From Hyphomicrobium_A sp963817485 (GTDB lineage: Bacteria > Pseudomonadota > Alphaproteobacteria > Rhizobiales > Hyphomicrobiaceae), in assembly GCA_963817485.1 (NCBI GenBank), contig CAWFOR010000004.1, positions 62,001 to 126,000 on the forward strand: a DNA stretch of 64,000 bases, in the 5' to 3' direction. The notes beneath the pieces are model-generated. The model did no database searches and had not been told where the DNA came from. It saw nothing but the letters and a program-made list of their open reading frames with translations. Position 1 is the first letter of the stretch, and each line of letters begins with the position of its first letter. Of this stretch, positions 48,239-55,418 are shown piece after piece. A program made the position numbers and the translations under genes.

Positions 48239-49456
48239 AAGCCCGAGGCCGGTGCCCACGCCCGGTCGCTGCGCCGACACGAACGGAATGAACACGTAGT
48301 TCAGGATCTCCGGCGGGATGCCCTCGCCGGTGTCGGTGACGATGACGCTGTTCGTCTTGGCACCGCGCCGCAACTCGATGCTCAGGCTGTTGATGTCGCC
48401 GTCGCGCGCCTCGATGGCGCGCAGGCCGTTCTTCATCAGGTTGAACAGCACGTGCGTCATCAGCAGGTCGGACCCCCGAAACTCGAAGTCCTCGGTCACG
48501 TCAGAGCGCATGAGGTCGCGCTGATGCGGCTTGAAGTGGTAGCGGTCGATCGCGGTAGCGACGATCTTGCTCATCTTGTGCAGCTCGGCGGATGTGCTGC
48601 CGCGATGCTGCTGGGCGACGTTGCTCAACAGGAGATCGATGACCGAGTTGGCCGAGGTGATGTGCTGGCGGACGCGATTGTGAGAAGCGACGAGCTTGTC
48701 GCGCGCCGGCGAAGCGGCGAGCTTCGCCAGCAACCGTTCGCAACCGTCGGCCTCGAAGCGAATACCAGTGAGTGGCGTGCGGCATTCATGCGCCACCTGG
48801 CTCGCCAGTGAAGCCGCGGCCTTGAGCTTCTCCTTGGCGATCAGATTGTCGCCGTAGGCCAGTCCGAAGAACCCCGCGAGCGCGAACACCAGGATCGGCA
48901 GCGTCGTCAAGTAGCCCGCCGGAATGGGGGCTCCGTGCGTCGACAGCAGATAGGCTGTGATTGCCGCCGCCGAGCCGAGCACGAGCACGACGATTGAGTT
49001 CACGAGGTCATAGAGCAGGACGACGTAGATGAGCGCTGCGAGCGTAGACATTTGCCAAGTGGCATTGCTGTGATTGAACAACAGCATCAGGGTAAAGAAA
49101 AACGGTAAGCAGTAGAGAAACGTGAAGTACGAAAATGGGACTACGTAACGGCGCGCAGCGAGCGGCCACCACGGAGCGAGCGCGAGCAGCAGGCACAATC
49201 CCGTTCCGATCGCGCGCAGGAGGATGCTCTCGTAGGGCTGCGGCAGCACATAGGTCCACACGAGATAGAAGATCGGGAAGCCGAACACGCCGATGAACGC
49301 TGCCGCACGGATCTTCCGCTCCGCATGCGCATGATACTCCACATAGCGGCGCGCGCACTCGCGCGCGAGCCGCATCGGCGCAAAGGAGCGCGATGGGGTC
49401 GGCGCGATCGCTTGCAGGGCGCGCCGTGGCGAAAGACGTTCTGACAATTGCAACAT
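48107..49456 (-). CDS. CqsS/LqsS-like membrane sensor histidine kinase
   Basis: A 449-residue kinase with six hydrophobic segments between about residues 50 and 200. The first carries GFPIFYLVWTYVLPQPYE, very like the sensor region of CqsS/LqsS receptors for alpha-hydroxyketones. The H box is SQVAHECRTPLTGIRFEADG (His223; His196 if the start is Met28 at 49375), followed by N (LFNLMKNGLRAI), G1 (VTDTGEGIPPEI) and G2 (GVGTGLGLSFC) boxes. No receiver domain is fused, as in LqsS and unlike Vibrio CqsS, so the response regulator at 49556 is the probable partner. It is convergent with the synthase and overlaps its 3' end by 132 bases. Ligand is inferred. Confidence 0.85.
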   Translation of the reverse strand: MLQLSERLSPRRALQAIAPTPSRSFAPMRLARECARRYVEYHAHAERKIRAAAFIGVFGFPIFYLVWTYVLPQPYESILLRAIGTGLCLLLALAPWWPLAARRYVVPFSYFTFLYCLPFFFTLMLLFNHSNATWQMSTLAALIYVVLLYDLVNSIVVLVLGSAAAITAYLLSTHGAPIPAGYLTTLPILVFALAGFFGLAYGDNLIAKEKLKAAASLASQVAHECRTPLTGIRFEADGCERLLAKLAASPARDKLVASHNRVRQHITSANSVIDLLLSNVAQQHRGSTSAELHKMSKIVATAIDRYHFKPHQRDLMRSDVTEDFEFRGSDLLMTHVLFNLMKNGLRAIEARDGDINSLSIELRRGAKTNSVIVTDTGEGIPPEILNYVFIPFVSAQRPGVGTGLGLSFCRMIIEGCGGAISCRSTMNVGTTFIIELPAVAPAVEQATAA

Positions 49457-49489
49457 TTAAAGTTTTAACCGTGCACGTACCGGATACGA

Positions 49490-49524
49490 TACGAAAACCG
49501 TAGTACGAAAAGCCCTTACGGAAA
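49490..49524. repeat. TACGAAAA direct repeats between kinase and regulator genes
   Basis: TACGAAAA at 49490-49497 and 49504-49511 and TACGGAAA at 49517-49524 are spaced 14 and 13 bases, with another TACGAT at 49485. They fill the 99-base divergent promoter region and could be binding sites for a regulator of both genes, perhaps the response regulator itself. No known factor is matched. Confidence 0.4.
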
Positions 49525-49555
49525 GTGTCTTGAGACGACGAGGGCGAAGCTTGTC

Positions 49556-50527
49556 ATGACTCCGTTTTACCATCCGACGTCTATTCTCGTTCTCGATGAC
49601 GATCCGCTCTTCCTGGAAAGCGTCGATTTCCAGTTCAGCGACGAGCTATCGTGCCAGACGTTCACCCGGCCCGACGCCGCGCTCGAGCATCTACGCGGGC
49701 AAGCGAGTCAGCATCCCGACTTCTCCCGCTACTTCCGCGACTGCTCGGATATGGACCTCGGCTCGGAATCGCGCCACGGCGACCGCTTGCTGCGGCTTCA
49801 GCTTTCCGAGTTGCGCTCAATGATCGAGGACCGGTCGCGCCATCAGCGCGTGTCGGTTGCCGTCGTCGACTTCGACATGCCCAAGATGACGGGTGTGGAA
49901 TTTTGCCGCGCCATCCGCGGCCTGCCGGTGAAGACGATCCTGCTCACGGGCAAGGCCGGGCTCGAAACCGCGATCGCGGCGTTCAACGAAGGTGTCATCG
50001 ATTGCTTCCTGCAGAAGCAGGATTCGAACGTGTCGGCGACGCTGCGGCGCGAGATCAAGCGGCTGCAAGTGGAGTATTTCGAGGAGATCTCCGATCCGAT
50101 CAAGCGCGCGCTCGAGCTGCGCCAACCGTCGTTCTTCAGCGACGCGAGCTTCGCCAAGCTGTTCAAGGAGGTGTCCGAGGCCAACGGCGTGGTCGAGCAC
50201 TATGTATGCGCAAACCCGCCGGGCGTCATGATGCGCGATGCCGAAGGCGTGGAGTCGTTCCTGCTCATCTCCGACCTCGACAGCGCCAAGAGCCAGTGTG
50301 AGATCGCGGAAATCCAGAGTGCGCCCGCCGACATGGTGGAGCTCATGCGCTCCCGCCAGGTGCACGCCTGGTTCCCCACGCAGGAGGGGTTCTATCACCC
50401 CGACTTCGAGATGGACTGGGCGCGCTATATCTGGCCGGCACAGCTTCTGCCGGGCTCGGGCTCATGGAGCTACAGCTTCATCCGCCACGAGAGCCCCGTG
50501 GACGAGCCGCTGCAAAGCCGCGCCTAA
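49556..50527 (+). CDS. LqsR-like response regulator
   Basis: A 323-residue protein with an N-terminal receiver: acidic pocket LVLDDDP (Asp14-16), phospho-acceptor Asp105 in AVVDFDMPKMTG, threonine in LLTGKAG (Thr131 region) and a lysine. The acceptor is near 105, not 55, because about 45 residues are inserted before it; I recall Asp108 as the acceptor of Legionella LqsR, so the arrangement agrees. The C-terminal 150 residues have no helix-turn-helix, GGDEF or kinase motif that I see; the output is unknown. It is divergent from the kinase and upstream of the FadL-like gene. AGGG at 49541-49544 is the likely ribosome-binding site. Confidence 0.8.
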   Translation: MTPFYHPTSILVLDDDPLFLESVDFQFSDELSCQTFTRPDAALEHLRGQASQHPDFSRYFRDCSDMDLGSESRHGDRLLRLQLSELRSMIEDRSRHQRVSVAVVDFDMPKMTGVEFCRAIRGLPVKTILLTGKAGLETAIAAFNEGVIDCFLQKQDSNVSATLRREIKRLQVEYFEEISDPIKRALELRQPSFFSDASFAKLFKEVSEANGVVEHYVCANPPGVMMRDAEGVESFLLISDLDSAKSQCEIAEIQSAPADMVELMRSRQVHAWFPTQEGFYHPDFEMDWARYIWPAQLLPGSGSWSYSFIRHESPVDEPLQSRA

Positions 50528-50825
50528 GGCTGCCTCCGGGCGCCCTGCGGGAGCACGAGCCACGAGACCTTCAGTGAACACTGAAATTTCGTGACCTGAA
50601 TGTATCAGTCCAGATTGTTGGGGACAGAGTCGCCCGTCGGCGCGGCTCTTTCTTGGTCGGCAACGCAACATCGAACCTATACTTGCCGAGTGATTCGATG
50701 ATGCGGGGGCGTCATCGTTTTATTGCTCCGTCGTTCAATTTTATAGTTTTGCACAGTCAAGATGCCCTCCGCGGTTGAGCGAGTACGAGCGCTTTCCTAA
50801 GGCAATGGGGACCGTGGGGGATCGG
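50528..50825. other. Non-coding spacer before the FadL-like gene
   Basis: About 300 bases with no supported gene. A short palindrome TTCAGTG-AA-CACTGAA is at 50570-50585, 43 bases after the response regulator stop. It lacks a T tract, so it is a candidate operator or weak hairpin rather than a clear terminator. From 50700 the sequence is AT-rich, as in a promoter. Confidence 0.35.
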
Positions 50826-52103
50826 ATGCGCCTATCGGCTCGAATCATCTGCATTGAAGCCTGCTTGATGCTCTTCGCCACGACGTGCGGCGAAGCGCTC
50901 GCAGGCGGTTTCGGCATCGAGCAATCGGCCTACTATCAGGGCATGTCGTTTGCGGGCGCCGCCGCCGGCGGCGGGAGCCTCTCCTCTCTCTCCTGGAACC
51001 CCGCGACGGCGAATTTCGCCGGCAAAGACCTGACCTTCGAGTCGAGCTACTCCGTCATCCTGATGTCGGCGGACTTGACCGTTACCAACCCTGGCGCCCA
51101 GCTCGTGACGGGCCCGGCCGAAACCGAGATGGGCCGCAACGCCCTCATCGGCGCCAGCTACGCGACGTGGCGGCTCGACAACAAGATGGTGCTTGCCTTG
51201 AGCCTCACCTCGCCGTTCGGCCTCGGGACGAAGGCGAAGAATCAGGATTGGGTCGGCAGCCTGGAAGGCGTGACCACGAGCCTCTTCAACCTCAACGCCG
51301 CGCCGATCCTGTCGTATGAGATCGCGCATGGCGTGACCGTCGCCGCGGGCTTGCAAGTCGACTACTTCGATCTGCAGCGGCAGACCGCCGGCACCGCCAC
51401 CCTGCGGGCCGACGATACCGACGTCGGGTTCGTCGCCGGCATCGACTTTGCGCCTTCGCCCGACACCTCCATCGGCCTCGGCTTCCGCTCCGCCGTCAAT
51501 CACACGCTCGAGGGCCACCTGACGGTCGCTGGCGCGGGCGAGGCGCCGATCAAGGCCTCCATCATCCTGCCCGAGATGCTTTCGCTCGGCGTGCGCCAGG
51601 CGGTCTCCCCGACCACGCGGCTGACCGCGGAGGTCGAGTGGGTGAACTGGAGCCGCCTCAACGTCATCCCCATCGTGCTGCAGGCGCCGCTGCTCGGGAT
51701 CCCCGCAGGCGCGGCGGGCGCCAATCTCGACTTCCAATGGCGTGACGGATGGCTGTTCGCGCTCGGCGGCGAGTACGATTGGTCGCGGGCGCTTACGCTG
51801 AGAACCGGCGTCGCCTACGAGATCTCACCCGTCGACGGCCCGACCACGCGCATTGTGCAGGATCCCGATAGCAACCGCGTCTGGGCGAGCATCGGCGCGT
51901 CCTACAAGTGGAGCGCCGACACACGCTTCGACTTCTCCTACAGCCACGTGTTCTTCGAGGACAACGCCCCCTTTGACCGCGTGGGAGCGTCGTTTCCCAC
52001 GCCTCCGCTGCTCGGCACCGCAGACGTGAGCATGGACATCATCTCGGTCGGCTACAAGATCGTGTGGGGCGGGGCCCCAGCGGTTCCCGTAGCATTGAAA
52101 TAG
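50826..52103 (+). CDS. FadL/OmpP1-family outer-membrane hydrophobic-compound transporter
   Basis: A 425-residue protein with a signal peptide (MRLSARIICIEACLMLF, cleavage about residue 26 before GGFGIEQSAYYQG) and the FadL-family N-terminal hatch (GFGIEQSAYYQGMSFAGAAA, SSLSWNPATANFAG). The remainder is amphipathic beta strands ending in VGYKIVWG, fitting a 14-strand barrel. FadL-type channels move long-chain fatty acids and other hydrophobic molecules across the outer membrane. GGGGGA lies four to five bases before the ATG at 50826. It is the first gene after the response regulator on the same strand, 298 bases downstream, so a link to uptake of a hydrophobic signal is possible but not shown. 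Confidence 0.85.
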   Translation: MRLSARIICIEACLMLFATTCGEALAGGFGIEQSAYYQGMSFAGAAAGGGSLSSLSWNPATANFAGKDLTFESSYSVILMSADLTVTNPGAQLVTGPAETEMGRNALIGASYATWRLDNKMVLALSLTSPFGLGTKAKNQDWVGSLEGVTTSLFNLNAAPILSYEIAHGVTVAAGLQVDYFDLQRQTAGTATLRADDTDVGFVAGIDFAPSPDTSIGLGFRSAVNHTLEGHLTVAGAGEAPIKASIILPEMLSLGVRQAVSPTTRLTAEVEWVNWSRLNVIPIVLQAPLLGIPAGAAGANLDFQWRDGWLFALGGEYDWSRALTLRTGVAYEISPVDGPTTRIVQDPDSNRVWASIGASYKWSADTRFDFSYSHVFFEDNAPFDRVGASFPTPPLLGTADVSMDIISVGYKIVWGGAPAVPVALK

Positions 52104-52197
52104 CCGAGCACTGTCTTGTCCATTGTGAGCATTAAATGTCCATTTGATTTGACTGCGACGCATTGGTGAGCGGAGTCCGCCGATTTGCCGCATGTTC

Positions 52198-52211
52198 TTG
52201 ATCCGGATCAA
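52198..52211. promoter_or_regulatory. Perfect FNR/FixK box upstream of the GGDEF-EAL gene
   Basis: TTGATCCGGATCAA is an exact match to TTGAT-N4-ATCAA and a perfect palindrome, in the 216-base spacer before the GGDEF-EAL gene, 115 bases from its start. A TAATAT at 52258-52263 lies 51 bases on, fitting a class I site. Binding is inferred. Confidence 0.65.
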
Positions 52212-52319
52212 CCGGTGAGCTCCCAGCAAATGTTTCAAATTAGTCAGTGTGCGATTAGTAATATAGAGACGATCATTGCCTAGAGTTCGAACCGATAGTC
52301 TTGGATTCTGGACATTGTT

Positions 52320-54239
52320 GTGAGTCAAAGCGCCCTCAAGCGCGCTCCGAATGCGCGCCGACAAGAGCCATCGAGCGATGATAAGCTGGAGGCCGCCGGC
52401 GACGGCGGTGTGTCTTGCCGCCCGCTCGGGCTCGAGGAGCAGCTTCTCGATGCGCTGCAGCGCAACCAAAAGCTCGAGCAGCTCAACTCCTGTTTCGAAG
52501 CCGCGCTCAACCACATGGGCCGCGGCCTCTCGATGTTCGACGCCGATCAGCGGCTCGTCGTCTGCAACTCCGCCTATTCCCGCACCTATTTCTTGCCCGA
52601 AGAGCTGACCCGCCCCGGCACCCCGTTGGCCGATATCATGAGCTTCCATATGAAGCGTGTCGGTGAATGTCCCTCGGCCGACGGCATCGCGGCGTGGATC
52701 AAGAGCCACATCGCCAAGCTCACGATGGAGGGCTATCGTGAGGAGATCCAGAACCTCAAGGACGGCCGCGTGATCCGCGTGACCTATCAGCCGCTCGCGG
52801 GCGGCGGTTGGGTCGACATGCAGGAGGACATCACCGCACAGCGCCGGAGCGACGAGAGGGTCGAGTGGCTGGCGCGGCACGACACGCTCACCGAGATCCC
52901 GAACCGCTATCACTTCCGCGAGTGCCTCGAGCGGCAGTTCGAGTGCTACGACCCGCGCCAAGGCTTTGCGCTGCACTGGATCGATCTCGACCACTTCAAG
53001 GAGATGAACGACCGCTACGGGCACCAGGTGGGCGACGGCCTTCTGAAGAGCGTGGCCGACCGCCTCAAATCCAGCCTGCGCGCCGGCGACGTCGTTGGAC
53101 GTCTCGGCGGAGACGAGTTTGCGATCCTGCAGGTCGGCGTCGACCGCGAGGATATGGCCGACAACCTCGCGCGGCGGCTCGTGCAAAACATCCGCAGGCC
53201 GCACGAGGTGCTCGGCCGCTGGCTGCATACGGATGCGAGCATCGGCGTCGCACTCGCCCCGCAGCACGGTCAGGACCCCGAGCAGCTTTTCGCCAGCGCC
53301 GACACCGCGCTCTATCGCGCCAAGTCGATGGGACGCGGAATTCAATTTGTCTATTCGCCGGCTTCGTCCGGAGCGCCGAGCGCTAACCCGCTGAGGGCCG
53401 AGCTCGAGCACGCGCTCGACCGCGACGAGATCGTCCTCCATTACCACCCGATCGTCGACCTGCATGAGGAACGCGTCTCCAGCTTCGAGGCGCTGATGCG
53501 CTGGAAGCATCCGAGCCGCGGCATGATCCCGCCGTCGGAGTTCATCCCGATCGCGGAGGAGTCTCGCCTCATCGTCCGCATGGGCACATGGGCCTTGATG
53601 CGCGCTTGCGCCGACGCCAAGAGCTGGCCGTCGTCGATCAAGGTCGCCGTCAATCTTTCGGCGGTGCAGATCGAATGTTCCGACGTGTACGAGGTCGTCA
53701 TGGACGCCCTCCATGCCACGGGGCTCGAGCCGCATCGCCTGCAGCTCGAGATCACCGAGTCCGTGCTGGTGCGCGATCACGAGCGCACCCAGGATGTGCT
53801 GCGCAAGCTGCACGAGCTCGGCGTGCTCATCACGCTCGACGATTTCGGAACGTGCTTTGCCACGCTCAACTACCTGCGCAGCTTCCCCTTCAAGAAGATC
53901 AAGATCGACCGCAGCTTCGTGCGCGACATCCCCGAGCACCACGACTGCGTCGCCATCGTGAAGTCGGTCGCCGATCTGGCGCGTGAGCTCAACATGCTGT
54001 CGGTGGCCGAGGGCGTTGAGACGGCGGCGAGCCTGGCGACCGTCCGTGCCGCCGGCTACGACGAGGCGCAGGGCTTCTACTTCAGCCAGCCTGTCCCGGC
54101 GAGCTCAATCGAGCGAACCGTGCTTCAGTGTGCAGCAAGGCTTGCTTCGCTGAACGCGAACGGCGAGGCGGCAAAGGTGCGCAAGGCCGCCTCGAAAGGG
54201 CGCAGCCTCCAGAAGGCGCGAGCCCAAAACGAGTTATGA
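52320..54239 (+). CDS. PAS-GGDEF-EAL cyclic-di-GMP signalling protein
   Basis: A 639-residue cytoplasmic protein: an N-terminal PAS-like domain (residues 55-170, GLSMFDADQRLVVCNSAYSR), GGDEF at about 262 (GRLGGDEFA) with a preceding RxxD inhibitory site (RAGD, five residues before GGDEF), and an EAL domain (SFEALMRWKHP, LEITES, LDDFGTCFATL, IDRSFV, AEGVET). Both active sites look intact, although DDFGTC replaces the usual DDFGTG. It could make or degrade c-di-GMP, with direction set by the PAS domain and by oxygen through the FNR-like box. The start is a GTG. It is next to the FadL-like gene on the same strand. Confidence 0.92.
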   Translation: MSQSALKRAPNARRQEPSSDDKLEAAGDGGVSCRPLGLEEQLLDALQRNQKLEQLNSCFEAALNHMGRGLSMFDADQRLVVCNSAYSRTYFLPEELTRPGTPLADIMSFHMKRVGECPSADGIAAWIKSHIAKLTMEGYREEIQNLKDGRVIRVTYQPLAGGGWVDMQEDITAQRRSDERVEWLARHDTLTEIPNRYHFRECLERQFECYDPRQGFALHWIDLDHFKEMNDRYGHQVGDGLLKSVADRLKSSLRAGDVVGRLGGDEFAILQVGVDREDMADNLARRLVQNIRRPHEVLGRWLHTDASIGVALAPQHGQDPEQLFASADTALYRAKSMGRGIQFVYSPASSGAPSANPLRAELEHALDRDEIVLHYHPIVDLHEERVSSFEALMRWKHPSRGMIPPSEFIPIAEESRLIVRMGTWALMRACADAKSWPSSIKVAVNLSAVQIECSDVYEVVMDALHATGLEPHRLQLEITESVLVRDHERTQDVLRKLHELGVLITLDDFGTCFATLNYLRSFPFKKIKIDRSFVRDIPEHHDCVAIVKSVADLARELNMLSVAEGVETAASLATVRAAGYDEAQGFYFSQPVPASSIERTVLQCAARLASLNANGEAAKVRKAASKGRSLQKARAQNEL

Positions 54240-54296
54240 CCGCGAGGCGATCGCTACAAGCGATGAGCCCCGATAAGCCAAGCCCTGCCGAAGGAT

Positions 54297-55265
54297 TTAA
54301 GCGTCGACGGCCACGCGGCTCTTCAGCTCGTCGGGCGCGCCGAAGTGCTCGAAGTAGCGCGGGTCGATCTTCTCGACGGGCAGGACGATGAGCACGTCGG
54401 TCGTGCCGAACTGGCGGTCGATGACGGCGCCGTCGCCGACGTAGGCCCCGAGGCGCAGGTAGCCCTTGATGAGCGGCGGCAGCGACTTCAACGCGCGCTT
54501 GGCGTCGACCTTCTCGCGCGGCAACCGGTCCATCGGCACATGCAGCCGATCGTGCGCACGCGCGCGCCACTCGATGGGCGCCAGCGCATTGTGATGCAGG
54601 AAGCTCAACGCCATCGCGTGCTGAGCGGGATCGGTGCCGGGTAGGCTGGCGCAGCCGATCATCACGTCGATCTTGTGCTCGCGCACATAGGTCCACAGGC
54701 CGTGCCACAAGAGCTCGACAGTACGCTTGTTGCGATAGGGCTCGAGCACGCAGGAGCGGCCGAGCTCCATGAAGCGGTGGCGCGGCCGTGCGGCAAGCAG
54801 CGGCGCGATGTCGTATTCGCTCTGGGTGTAGAAGCCGAGCGAGTTCTCGGCGATCTCCTGGCGCAGCACGCGGTAGGTGCCGACGACCTTTTGGCGCTTG
54901 AGCCCGGTCCAGGCATCCGTTGGCGCATAAGGCGCGTCATCGACCACGAGCAGATGATCGCATACGGCGTCATACGGATCCTCGTCGCGGCGACGCAACT
55001 CCGCTTTAAAGCTCGGCACCGCCGACATCTCCTCGTAGAACACTTGGTAGCGCAGGCGCTGCGCGAGCTTTATCTCGCGGCGACGGTTTGCGAGACGCAC
55101 CTCGAGGTTGCCGATCTTGCCGTAGACCTTGTCCGGCTTGCGCGCGGGAAACGCTACGCCGCGGCCGTCGCGCAATGCCCGCAGCGCCACGAGACCGAGC
55201 GGTACGGCTTGCCACTTCTGGCTGGTCGCCAATCGGGTGGCCATGCGCCGGGCCGTAAGTCTCAT
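54297..55265 (-). CDS. olsB: OlsB-family N-acyltransferase (ornithine lipid synthesis type)
   Basis: A 322-residue GNAT-fold protein of the Acetyltransf_5/OlsB family. OlsB transfers 3-hydroxyacyl groups from acyl-ACP to ornithine, giving lyso-ornithine lipid. Core motifs are LRYQVFYEEMSAVP, DAVCDHLLVVDD, GTYRVLRQEIAENSLGFYTQ, FMELGRSCVLEPYRNKRTVE and LIKGYLRLGAYVGDGAVID. The start at 55265 has AAGGAG seven bases upstream. It is convergent with the GGDEF-EAL gene. In many bacteria the family also includes haemolysin-like proteins, so ornithine lipid synthesis is probable rather than certain. Confidence 0.8.
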   Translation of the reverse strand: MRLTARRMATRLATSQKWQAVPLGLVALRALRDGRGVAFPARKPDKVYGKIGNLEVRLANRRREIKLAQRLRYQVFYEEMSAVPSFKAELRRRDEDPYDAVCDHLLVVDDAPYAPTDAWTGLKRQKVVGTYRVLRQEIAENSLGFYTQSEYDIAPLLAARPRHRFMELGRSCVLEPYRNKRTVELLWHGLWTYVREHKIDVMIGCASLPGTDPAQHAMALSFLHHNALAPIEWRARAHDRLHVPMDRLPREKVDAKRALKSLPPLIKGYLRLGAYVGDGAVIDRQFGTTDVLIVLPVEKIDPRYFEHFGAPDELKSRVAVDA

Positions 55266-55418
55266 GCTGCGTCTCCTTGGCTTTTCGCCGCGCTCGGGTT
55301 CAAGCCATGTCGTTATCTGCCCGCTGGGGTCAGGCATATTTTTCAATGGCCCTCGGCGGATAGCACGATTCCATGACAGACTTTAGATGACCCCCGGATG
55401 TCCCCGCCCGGACGCGCC

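Noticed and set aside
50570..50585. TTCAGTG-AA-CACTGAA as a transcription terminator
   Set aside because: The loop is only two bases and there is no T tract; kept only as a possible operator.
51825..53942. Long minus-strand frame antisense to the FadL-like and GGDEF-EAL genes
   Set aside because: It crosses two real genes and their spacer and has no domain sense.
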